This document shows positions 1 to 8,046 of a stretch of 64,000 bases of DNA, piece after piece; position 1 is the stretch's first letter, and every line of letters starts with the position of its first letter. The translations under genes were made by a program, and so were the position numbers. The notes under the pieces were generated by a model. That model was not told the DNA's origin, did no database searches, and worked only from the letters and a program-made list of their open reading frames with translations. The DNA lies in the NCBI RefSeq assembly GCF_016765635.1, contig NZ_JAESVD010000006.1, forward strand, positions 186,001-250,000, given 5' to 3'. The DNA is from Shewanella schlegeliana (GTDB lineage: Bacteria; Pseudomonadota; Gammaproteobacteria; Enterobacterales; Shewanellaceae).

Positions 1-97
1 TAACAATATGATTAGCGGCGATTGATTACGTTGAAAATATTAGTAAGATTTGTTTAAATAAGTCTAATTTATAGTTTCTATATCCGGTATTTGTTTT

Positions 98-1042
98 ATG
101 AATATGTCTCGTATCGACCTGAATTTATTGGTTTATTTAGATGTGTTATTACGTGAAAAAAATGTTACAAAGGCGGCGGATCAGCTTGGGATCAGCCAGC
201 CAGCCATGAGTAATGGCTTAAAGCGTTTAAGAACGCTGTTTGATGATCCGCTGCTGATAAGAACGAGTCAGGGCATGACGCCAACAGAGCGAGCGCAAGA
301 GCTGCAGCCAACCATCAGCGAGTTGATAATCGGCTTAGAGAAAGCGGTACAGCCAAGAGCCAAGTTTAACGCCGCAGAGAGCGAGCAGGTGTTTCGAGTG
401 ATGGCAAGCGATTATGCCGAGGCAACGCTCATCCCACCACTAATCGCAAGGCTGCGCACCGAAGCGCCTAATGTTATTCTCGATATTATGACCCCTAGTG
501 ATGTCAGCTTCCCCGATGTAGAGCAGGGCCGCGTGGATATGGTTATCAACCGGTTTGACAGTATTCCACAATCGTTTCATCAAAAAGTACTTTGGAGTGA
601 CGACTTTAGTTGCTTGATCAGTAAAACTAATCCTGTACTGGAAAAATTTTGTCTGGATAGCTACTTAAAGGCTAATCACGTCTGGGTCAGTAAAACGGGT
701 ATGGGAGTGGGAGTCGGTATGGATCCTGGCGATGTACAGAGGCTCGGTTGGGTAGATGAAGCCTTAACTCGGATTGGGGTTCAAAGGCGGATAACTGTCT
801 TTACCAGACACTACCAAGCTGCCTGCTTATTGGCAGAACAACAAGATTTGATCGCGACCATACCAAGCAAGATGGCAAGGCAGCATGAAAACAATGACCG
901 TGTTTGCATAGTACCGCCGCCGTTTGTTATCCAGCCTATTGCACTGACTATGGCCTGGAGCCCGCTTCTGCAGCACAACCCAGCCCATAAGTGGATGCGC
1001 CAACTTATCACTCAAACCGCAGATAGTTTCGGTCGCAGCTGA
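98..1042 (+). CDS. LysR-family transcriptional regulator
   Basis: A 314-residue LysR-type regulator. The N-terminal winged helix-turn-helix is clear at about residues 6-65 (DLNLLVYLDVLLREKNVTKA, then QPAMSNGLKRLR), followed by a substrate-binding-like effector domain. The PLLIRTSQGMTPTERA stretch after the helix is typical of the NodD/LeuO-like branch. No strong ribosome binding site precedes the ATG, and an in-frame ATG two codons later is an alternative start. It lies 256 bases upstream of malate synthase on the same strand, so control of that gene is possible but is inference only. The effector is unknown. Confidence 0.9.
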   Translation: MNMSRIDLNLLVYLDVLLREKNVTKAADQLGISQPAMSNGLKRLRTLFDDPLLIRTSQGMTPTERAQELQPTISELIIGLEKAVQPRAKFNAAESEQVFRVMASDYAEATLIPPLIARLRTEAPNVILDIMTPSDVSFPDVEQGRVDMVINRFDSIPQSFHQKVLWSDDFSCLISKTNPVLEKFCLDSYLKANHVWVSKTGMGVGVGMDPGDVQRLGWVDEALTRIGVQRRITVFTRHYQAACLLAEQQDLIATIPSKMARQHENNDRVCIVPPPFVIQPIALTMAWSPLLQHNPAHKWMRQLITQTADSFGRS

Positions 1043-1298
1043 GCTAGTTGAGTGGCTGATTTAGTGCTTCTATTTCAACTATGATGATTTTTTACACCAA
1101 AATGGCTATTGGTAATCAGTTTGGTGAATAGTGGCCATAAAGGGTATAAATTTCCTAAATAGACAGCGCTTGGTATAGGGTAGTTGATATAGAAAAGTCC
1201 CATTGCTGAAAATGGATAAATCAGGGCTAAGGGCATCAGTTAATCGAGCTGCCATGCTAATAGCAGAAACAGACGGAAAACAGAGATAAGGGCATATT

Positions 1299-3470
1299 AT
1301 GACTTCACGGATCCGAGTAGGTGGTTTACAAATCGAAAAATCCCTTTGGGAGTTGGTAGACAGTGAGATCAGTCCAGGGACAGGTATAAGCTCACAGATA
1401 TTCTGGACTAAGTTCGAAGAGATCGTTAACGAACTCGGTCCACTTAATCGCAAACTATTACAAAAACGCGACCAACTTCAGCAGCAGATCGATGAGTGGC
1501 ATAAAGGGAATTGCAATCGACCTTTCGATTCGAGTGAATATAAACAATTTCTAACGGATATTGGCTATCTTGTTGAAGAGGGAGAGAGTTTCGTTATTAG
1601 TACTGAAAACGTAGATAGCGAAATCACAACTCAAGCAGGACCTCAATTAGTGGTCCCCGTAAAAAATGCCCGTTTTGCCCTAAATGCGGCCAATGCGCGT
1701 TGGGGAAGTCTATATGATGCACTCTATGGTACCGATGCAATACCTCAAAGCGAAGGGGCCGAGTTAACAACAGAATATAATCCGCTGCGTGGTGCAAAGG
1801 TCATCGCTTTTGCGAAAAACCTTCTAGATACGGCTGCGCCGTTAGCATCTGGCCTACACAGCCAAGTGACCCATTACTTTGTAGAATCTGACGCTTTATG
1901 TGCAGAGCTGGAAAATGGTAAGAAAACGACTCTGGTAGATCCGAGTAAGTTTGTTGGTTTTAGAGGTTCAAAGCCAAGCCCAACTGCATTGTTACTGGTT
2001 AATAACGCGCTACATATTGAGATCCAAATTGATCGCAGCAGCCCTATTGGCCAGACGGATTTAGCGGGAGTTAAAGACTTACTTATTGAAGCTGCTGTAA
2101 CGACCATTATGGATTGTGAAGATTCAGTCGCTGCTGTCGATGCTGTGGACAAAGTCGAGGTCTACCGTAATTGGCTTGGACTCATGCAGGGTAAGTTAAC
2201 TGCGACACTTAATAAAAACGGCAAAGCGATAGTACGTGAGCTAAATGATGACAGAGTCTACACTGGCGCAACGGGTAGAGATGTGACACTGCCCGGTCGT
2301 AGTTTGCTCTTTGTGCGTAATGTGGGTCATTTGATGACAAATGATGCAGTGCTTGACTGCAATGGTGAAGAGGTACCTGAGGGGATCCTCGATGGTATGG
2401 TGACCGTGTTTGCGGCGCTGCATGATCTTCAAGGCAACAATAATAACCGTAGTAACAGCCGCAAAGGTTCGGTCAATATCGTTAAGCCAAAAATGCATGG
2501 GCCTGAAGAAGTTCAGTTCACCTGTGAGCTATTTTCACGCATAGAAGATGCGTTAAAGTTGTCGCGAAACACCATCAAAGTCGGGATCATGGATGAAGAG
2601 CGTCGTACCACGGTGAACCTAAAAGAGTGCATACGAGCAGCGCAGGAGCGTGTGGTATTTATCAATACAGGCTTTTTAGATAGAACCGGCGATGAAATCC
2701 ATACCTCTATGCTCGCAGGCCCGTTTGTACCTAAGTCGGTGATGAAGCAGCAGCCGTGGATTAAAGCCTATGAAGATTGGAATGTGGATATCGGTCTTGA
2801 ATGTGGGTTACAAGGACGTTCACAGATAGGTAAAGGCATGTGGCCAATGCCAGATGAGATGGCGGCGATGTTAGAGCAAAAGATTTGTCATCCAAAGGCG
2901 GGAGCCAATACTGCTTGGGTCCCATCACCTAACGGCGCCGTTTTGCACGCAACCCACTATCACCAGATTAACGTTGATGAAGTACAAAATGAACTCAAGC
3001 AGCGTAAGCGCGCAAGTTTAGACGATCTACTTACTATTCCGCTGCTGCACCAGGGTGAAAATCTTAGCCAAGAGCAAAAGTGTTTTGAGCTAGATAATAA
3101 CGCTCAAGGGATCTTAGGTTATGTGGTTCGCTGGATAGACCAAGGTGTAGGCTGCTCAAAAGTGCCGGATATTAATAATGTTGGTTTGATGGAAGACAGG
3201 GCAACGCTACGAATTTCATCACAATACCTCGCTAACTGGTTGCACCATGGTGTATGCACCAAAGAGGAGGTGATGGCGTCACTTAAGAAGATGGCGCTGG
3301 TTGTCGATAAACAAAATGAAGCCGATAGTGCTTATATAAAGATGGCGCCAAGTTTCGATGGTGTCGCGTTTAAAGCTGCTTGCGATCTGATCTTCAAAGG
3401 AGAAGAACAGCCATCAGGTTATACGGAACCTCTACTTCACGCTTATCGTAAAGAGGCTAAAGTAAGTTAA
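1299..3470 (+). CDS. glcB: Malate synthase G
   Basis: Condenses glyoxylate with acetyl-CoA to malate, the second step of the glyoxylate shunt, in the cytoplasm. The 723-residue length matches the long monomeric G isoform rather than the roughly 530-residue A isoform. The [13 protein letters not shown] segment near residue 270 and [11 protein letters not shown] near residue 395 are family signatures. Isocitrate lyase is not adjacent, so this is a stand-alone copy in this window. A Rho-independent terminator follows at 3523-3559, so it is probably a single-gene unit. No operator was recognised in its upstream gap. Confidence 0.95.
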   Translation: MTSRIRVGGLQIEKSLWELVDSEISPGTGISSQIFWTKFEEIVNELGPLNRKLLQKRDQLQQQIDEWHKGNCNRPFDSSEYKQFLTDIGYLVEEGESFVISTENVDSEITTQAGPQLVVPVKNARFALNAANARWGSLYDALYGTDAIPQSEGAELTTEYNPLRGAKVIAFAKNLLDTAAPLASGLHSQVTHYFVESDALCAELENGKKTTLVDPSKFVGFRGSKPSPTALLLVNNALHIEIQIDRSSPIGQTDLAGVKDLLIEAAVTTIMDCEDSVAAVDAVDKVEVYRNWLGLMQGKLTATLNKNGKAIVRELNDDRVYTGATGRDVTLPGRSLLFVRNVGHLMTNDAVLDCNGEEVPEGILDGMVTVFAALHDLQGNNNNRSNSRKGSVNIVKPKMHGPEEVQFTCELFSRIEDALKLSRNTIKVGIMDEERRTTVNLKECIRAAQERVVFINTGFLDRTGDEIHTSMLAGPFVPKSVMKQQPWIKAYEDWNVDIGLECGLQGRSQIGKGMWPMPDEMAAMLEQKICHPKAGANTAWVPSPNGAVLHATHYHQINVDEVQNELKQRKRASLDDLLTIPLLHQGENLSQEQKCFELDNNAQGILGYVVRWIDQGVGCSKVPDINNVGLMEDRATLRISSQYLANWLHHGVCTKEEVMASLKKMALVVDKQNEADSAYIKMAPSFDGVAFKAACDLIFKGEEQPSGYTEPLLHAYRKEAKVS

Positions 3471-3522
3471 ATCTCATGGTTTGTGTCTGTTAGCAAGTTA
3501 GTAGAATTAAATGAATACAGTT

Positions 3523-3559
3523 AAATCAGCTCTGAATGTCCGTTCACAGCTGATTTTTT
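3523..3559 (+). terminator. Rho-independent terminator after malate synthase
   Basis: Nine-base arms (AAATCAGCT at 3523-3531 and AGCTGATTT at 3548-3556) enclose a 16-base loop that can add a short GAA/TTC helix. A run of T follows. It sits in the 340-base gap between malate synthase and creB; the rest of that gap (to 3810) is AT-rich and presumably holds the creB promoter, but no operator could be named. Confidence 0.8.
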
Positions 3560-3810
3560 ATTGACTTTAATTCTTGGTTTCCGATGGTATAACGCATCTA
3601 TTTCTCTCTATCCGTTTCTCACTTTAGTGTATTCATTTTACCAGTATAGGATATAAAGCATCCATGTTAAATTAGTGAATACTAAAGCTTTATTTAGTCT
3701 CCATTAATTTTAGTCTTTTATTACAAATTCTTTTGGCATCAGGTATATGATTCTTTCCTCGCACTAAGTTAAGCTTGCTGATTATTCGATTAGATCTACA
3801 GGAAACCTCT

Positions 3811-4515
3811 TTGAACGCTAAACCAACAATTGTAATTATTGAAGATGAGCCAGCGATTGCTGATAACCTTATTCATGTACTTGAAATGGATGGTTTCAAG
3901 GTTTGTTGGTTTGCAGCCGGAGAACTTGGTTTAGCTTATTTAACTGAAAACTCGGTTGAACTTGTCGTGCTAGACGTTGGTCTCCCTGATGTTAACGGTT
4001 TTGAACTGTGCAAAACTATCCGAGAGTTTTCAGATGTGCCTATTATCTTTCTAACTGCAAGAAATGATGAGATTGACAGAGTCGTCGGTTTGGAAATTGG
4101 TGCAGATGACTACGTGACTAAACCCTTTAGCCCCAGAGAAATGTTGGCTCGAATAAAGTTGCGAATTAAAAAAATGACAAGCCACAAGGGGGAAAGTGAC
4201 AATAAGCAAACGACTGAAAATGCGTCAAGTTGTAGCTTACAACCTTTAAATTTCGATTATTGTATCAATGGTCATATGTTAGGGTTAACGGCAGTAGAAT
4301 TTAAAATCTTGCATAAGCTAATTAATGAGAGCGCCAATGTATTAAGTCGAGAACAGTTACTTGTTGCTGCAGATATTGCCCCGTCCGCTTCATATGAGCG
4401 AAACATCGATTCTCATATAAAAGCGATCCGTAGCAAGCTTAAACCGTTTAATCAGTCTGAATTCATTAGAACTAAGCGAGGATTTGGCTACTTTTACAGT
4501 GAGAGTGATATTTAA
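3811..4515 (+). CDS. creB: CreB-type response regulator
   Basis: OmpR-family response regulator, partner of the CreC kinase encoded next. The receiver shows the acidic pair in VIIEDEPA, the phospho-acceptor Asp55 in VVLDVGLPD and the conserved Lys in DDYVTKPF. A winged-helix output domain ends in RTKRGFGYFYSE. The chosen start is a TTG at 3811, because AGGAA lies at 3800-3804 and the 234-residue product fits the family length of about 229; the frame stays open upstream to another TTG at 3775, without a ribosome site. The stop TAA shares one base with the creC ATG, so translation is probably coupled. CreBC responds to metabolic or penicillin-binding-protein stress in enteric bacteria and Aeromonas. 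Confidence 0.9.
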   Translation: MNAKPTIVIIEDEPAIADNLIHVLEMDGFKVCWFAAGELGLAYLTENSVELVVLDVGLPDVNGFELCKTIREFSDVPIIFLTARNDEIDRVVGLEIGADDYVTKPFSPREMLARIKLRIKKMTSHKGESDNKQTTENASSCSLQPLNFDYCINGHMLGLTAVEFKILHKLINESANVLSREQLLVAADIAPSASYERNIDSHIKAIRSKLKPFNQSEFIRTKRGFGYFYSESDI

Positions 4516-5987
4516 TGAATCGCTGGCCAAAAATTCCATTAGGACTAAGACTGTTTTCGCTGTATTTCATCCTTGTTGGTGTTACTGCGTATATGGTGAG
4601 TACTACGGTCATTAAAGAGCTTAAGCCTACAGTACGGCAAACTACCGAAGAAACGCTAATTGACATGGCCAACTTACTCGCTGTGTTGGCAGAAGAAGAG
4701 GTTGCAAATAACCGTATTGCTGAAAGTCGTTTTTCAACGTTACTCACGACATATGGCCAGCGCGAGCCTGAAACTCGAATGTGGGAGCTAGGTAAAAAAG
4801 CATTTAACCATCGGATTTATATCACTGATAAAAACGGTATCGTAATAGCGGATTCTTGGCAACAAGATGTGGGTAAAGATTACTCCCAGTGGAATGATGT
4901 TTACCTTACCTTGCGCGGACAGTATGGCGCTCGCAGTACAACAGAAGACCCAAACGATCCATTATCAACGGTAATGCACGTAGCAGCGCCAGTCTATCAT
5001 GATAATAAGATTATTGGCAGCGTAACAGTGGCGAAAGCTAATCGTTCAGTACAACCATACATAGACCTATCTAAACGTAACGTTTTGTACTGGATGATAC
5101 TAATGAGTGGTCTTGTACTTATGGCTGGTGGTTTATTCTCTTGGCGGATCCATTCAGCACTGCATAAATTGGAAAACTATGCCGATAAAATGGGTCGAGG
5201 TGAAAAAGTCGATAAGCCAACATTTCGAGTCTTTTATGAATATTCGAACTTAAGTAACGCCTTAGAGAAAATGCGCGAGCAAATTGATGGTAAGAAATAT
5301 GTAGAGCAATATGTTGAAACGCTAACACATGAACTTAAAAGTCCGCTTTCAGCAATCAAAGGGGCTAGCGAAATACTGCAAACGCCCTTATCAGCAGAGA
5401 CGGTTTACAGATTCTCGGCCAATATTGAGCGCGAAAGTGACCGTATGCAACATTTAATTGATAAGCTTTTAGAGTTGGCTAGATTAGAAAAAATGCCACA
5501 ACTTGATGCTTTAGCGCCAATTAATCTTAATAAAATCATCAATGAAATCAATCAGGCTTCTGAAGTGCGCTTTGTTGCTAAGTCTGTGATATGTCAGTTA
5601 GATGTACCATTTTCACTTGGCGAACAGATTCATTTTTATTTGTTTGGTGATGTATTTTTATTTAAACAAGCACTTTTTAACTTGATGGATAATGCGATAG
5701 ATTTTGTCGATCCAAACGGCACGATTAAATGGTCACTTGTAGAGAGGGACAAGGGAATTGAGCTCAGGATTTATAATACAGGATCGCCCATTCCAGAGTA
5801 CGCTATGGCACGGATTATTGAGCGTTTTTATTCTTTACCACGAGCAAACGGGATGAAAAGCACAGGTTTAGGATTAAATTTTGTCGAACAAGTCGTAAAT
5901 CTTCACCAAGGTACGCTTAAAATAGAAAATGTTCAGCAAGGCGTTCAAGTCACAATTGTTTTGCCTCAGACAACAAACTCCATCTAA
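4515..5987 (+). CDS. creC: CreC-type sensor histidine kinase
   Basis: Membrane sensor kinase for CreB, 490 residues. A first membrane segment lies at about 10-30, a periplasmic sensing region with DKNGIVIADSW follows, and a second membrane segment lies near 190-212. A HAMP-like linker leads to the dimerisation/phospho-acceptor helix with His272 in LTHELKSPLSAIKGA. The ATP-binding domain shows LMDNAIDF and STGLGLNFVEQV. The ATG overlaps the creB stop by one base. The order creB-creC-creD matches the enteric operon, but creA is absent. Confidence 0.92.
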   Translation: MNRWPKIPLGLRLFSLYFILVGVTAYMVSTTVIKELKPTVRQTTEETLIDMANLLAVLAEEEVANNRIAESRFSTLLTTYGQREPETRMWELGKKAFNHRIYITDKNGIVIADSWQQDVGKDYSQWNDVYLTLRGQYGARSTTEDPNDPLSTVMHVAAPVYHDNKIIGSVTVAKANRSVQPYIDLSKRNVLYWMILMSGLVLMAGGLFSWRIHSALHKLENYADKMGRGEKVDKPTFRVFYEYSNLSNALEKMREQIDGKKYVEQYVETLTHELKSPLSAIKGASEILQTPLSAETVYRFSANIERESDRMQHLIDKLLELARLEKMPQLDALAPINLNKIINEINQASEVRFVAKSVICQLDVPFSLGEQIHFYLFGDVFLFKQALFNLMDNAIDFVDPNGTIKWSLVERDKGIELRIYNTGSPIPEYAMARIIERFYSLPRANGMKSTGLGLNFVEQVVNLHQGTLKIENVQQGVQVTIVLPQTTNSI

Positions 5988-6010
5988 TCTCCACATTCAC
6001 TCCATTCAAT

Positions 6011-6052
6011 CTCCAATTGTTGATTTTAATATTCAGTTATCAACAATTGGAG
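6011..6052 (+). promoter_or_regulatory. Perfect hairpin covering the creD ribosome binding site
   Basis: Arms CTCCAATTGTTGA (6011-6023) and TCAACAATTGGAG (6040-6052) are exact reverse complements over 13 bases, with a 16-base AT-rich loop. The right arm ends in TTGGAG, the only good Shine-Dalgarno sequence for the GTG at 6061, eight bases downstream. If it folds in mRNA the ribosome site is paired. No T run follows, so it is not a typical terminator. A DNA operator is the alternative reading. Confidence 0.7.
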
Positions 6053-6060
6053 AAAAACCC

Positions 6061-7437
6061 GTGAAAAATATACTCAATAATCAGACCGTAACAAAATTTG
6101 GTTTTGTTCTTTTGCTCTTTGTTTTACTGCAGATCCCTTTGTCGATGGTAAGTAATTTAATCTCTGAACGCTCCTCTCGGTTAGAGGAAGTACGCAATGA
6201 GATAGCGCGCAGCAGCACAGGTGAACAGAGGATCATTGGGCCATTCATCATGGTTAAATATACTGAAATGGTTAATCACGAAGGTAAGACTTATTTTACC
6301 GACTACCATAAGTACCTCCTACCTGAAACATTTAGTTTAAACGCCAACTTAGAAAGCTATGCTAAGCATCGTGGCATATATCAAGCTCGGTTATATCAGG
6401 CTGATAGCAACTTAACAGGTACGTTTGATTTAAAGCCACTAACTGAGATAGCCGAAGAAAAGATCAAAAGCATTTCTATGGTTGTTGGCGTGAGCGACAG
6501 TAGGGGATTGATAAAACTGAGGGATATGACATTAAATGGCGACAATATTGAAGTGAAACCGGGTACTGGAATTAATCAATTAGTCCAAGGCTTTCATACA
6601 AACTTAGCACCAAGCCAACTGCAAATCTCATCCCAGATGACGTTTGATTTCAATTTTATATTGCAAGGAATGGAATCGATTCAAGTTAGCCCAATTGGTA
6701 AAGTCTCTAATGTCGAGATGACCTCACCTTGGCCGCACCCGAGTTTTACTGGTGACTTTTTACCGATTTCATCAAAAGTTTCAGATAAAGGTTTCAGTGC
6801 TCACTGGACGAGTAATAATTTTTCTTCAAATATTGGTCAATTGTTTGATCTTTGCATGATGAACTCAGCATCTTGTACCGAGTTAGATCGTAGGCAGATG
6901 GGCGTAGATCTAATTGAACCCGTTGATCATTACCTAAAGTCCCATCGCGCAGTAAACTATTCATTGCTAGTTATTACGCTTGTATTTGCGAGTTTCTTTT
7001 TGTTAGAGCTGTTTCAAGCACGCTTGATGCACCCTGTGCAGTATGGTTTTGTCGGTCTAGCATTGGCGGTGTTTTATCTATTACTTATTTCCCTGAGTGA
7101 ACACCTAGGTTTCAATTTGGCCTACGCTTTGTCAGCCGTCGCATCAACAGTATTACTGAGTATTTATGTTAGTGGAATATTGGATAATGCTAAGCTGGGC
7201 AAATTATTTGGACTGTGTTTAATAGGCCTTTATGGTTTGTTGTTTGGATTGCTGCAGGCTGAAAGCTATGCCTTATTAATGGGAAGCTTACTTTGTTTCG
7301 CAATCTTAAGCTTACTGATGTTAATCACTAGACATGTGGACTGGTACAAAAAAACTGAAGTAACCTTTTCTCTAAACTCAGTTGTAAATAACCAAGTAAC
7401 AGAACCTAAAAACCATATTGATAATAGTGGAGCTTAA
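6061..7437 (+). CDS. creD: CreD inner membrane protein
   Basis: Inner membrane protein of the Cre regulon, 458 residues from a GTG start (E. coli CreD has about 450). One membrane segment lies near the N terminus (FVLLLFVLLQIPLSMVSNLI), then a large periplasmic domain with SSTGEQRIIGPF, then about five membrane segments from residue 305 on. The GTG at 6061 is preferred because TTGGAG precedes it; the same frame is open into creC, but a start there would overlap the kinase gene. The function of CreD in envelope stress is poorly understood; it is the main CreBC-regulated product in E. coli. Translation may be controlled by the hairpin just upstream. Confidence 0.9.
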   Translation: MKNILNNQTVTKFGFVLLLFVLLQIPLSMVSNLISERSSRLEEVRNEIARSSTGEQRIIGPFIMVKYTEMVNHEGKTYFTDYHKYLLPETFSLNANLESYAKHRGIYQARLYQADSNLTGTFDLKPLTEIAEEKIKSISMVVGVSDSRGLIKLRDMTLNGDNIEVKPGTGINQLVQGFHTNLAPSQLQISSQMTFDFNFILQGMESIQVSPIGKVSNVEMTSPWPHPSFTGDFLPISSKVSDKGFSAHWTSNNFSSNIGQLFDLCMMNSASCTELDRRQMGVDLIEPVDHYLKSHRAVNYSLLVITLVFASFFLLELFQARLMHPVQYGFVGLALAVFYLLLISLSEHLGFNLAYALSAVASTVLLSIYVSGILDNAKLGKLFGLCLIGLYGLLFGLLQAESYALLMGSLLCFAILSLLMLITRHVDWYKKTEVTFSLNSVVNNQVTEPKNHIDNSGA

Positions 7438-7518
7438 GGGGGTGAATAAAAACTTGCTGGCTAAACCAATGGAAGCTTTTGATATGATCAAAGTTGTAGC
7501 AAGCAGAAGGATAATCAA

Positions 7519-7950
7519 ATGAGCTGTAACAACCGAAGCCTTGCATTAAGCTGGCCTGGCGCTTCATATTTTCGAGTATCACTGCCTCGAGTAATAATAA
7601 GCTTAATGCTATTATTATCTTTAATTGCAATAGCACTATTTATAACAGGTGGATTTATCAGATCCACTTTAGGTGATGTGCTTGTCGTTATCTGGCTTTA
7701 TTGTTTTTTATCGAGTTTTATCAATTTAACCTATCGAATATTAATTCCCGCCAGTGTATTGGTTGCATTTGTAGTGGAGATAGCTCAATACTTTAAGGTG
7801 GCTGAATTATTAGGGATTGAACCTGATACGCTATTGAGCATCATATTTGGTGCCACATTTGATTGGGGCGATATGGTGGCTTACATAGTTGGCGGGTGTG
7901 TTTGCTTAGTTGTAGAGCGGCTAATGAAAGCGAGTGTTTCAGTACACTAA
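7519..7950 (+). CDS. DUF2809 small membrane protein
   Basis: A 143-residue protein with about four membrane segments (residues 25-48, 53-75, 78-97 and 117-137). The sequence around VVIWLYCFLSSF, EIAQYFKV and FDWGDMVAYIVG matches the DUF2809 family as I recall it. AAGGATAA lies just before the ATG. It starts 81 bases after creD on the same strand and is followed by a bidirectional terminator, so it could be co-transcribed with creD. No biochemical role is known for the family. Confidence 0.8.
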   Translation: MSCNNRSLALSWPGASYFRVSLPRVIISLMLLLSLIAIALFITGGFIRSTLGDVLVVIWLYCFLSSFINLTYRILIPASVLVAFVVEIAQYFKVAELLGIEPDTLLSIIFGATFDWGDMVAYIVGGCVCLVVERLMKASVSVH

Positions 7951-7982
7951 TTAAAATATGAAAATTTAAGTACGCTAATCAC

Positions 7983-8014
7983 AAAAAAACTAGCCCAATA
8001 TGGCTAGTTTTTTT
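7983..8014. terminator. Bidirectional terminator between converging genes
   Basis: AAAAAAACTAGCC (7983-7995) and GGCTAGTTTTTTT (8002-8014) pair perfectly around a six-base loop. The A run on one side and the T run on the other serve both the DUF2809 gene and adhE. Confidence 0.9.
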
Positions 8015-8046
8015 GCTTAAGTTAACTACTACAGTGAATGTAGCCG

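Noticed and set aside
1106..1453. 115-codon frame on the minus strand before malate synthase
   Set aside because: It overlaps the start of malate synthase and has no recognisable protein features or ribosome site.
5996..6009. Possible CreB tag TTCAC-N4-TTCAA before creD
   Set aside because: The published tag has six bases between two TTCAC halves; here the gap is four and the second half is imperfect.
5929..6060. Earlier creD start inside creC
   Set aside because: The frame is open, but there is no ribosome site, the overlap would be 59 bases, and the GTG at 6061 gives the family length.
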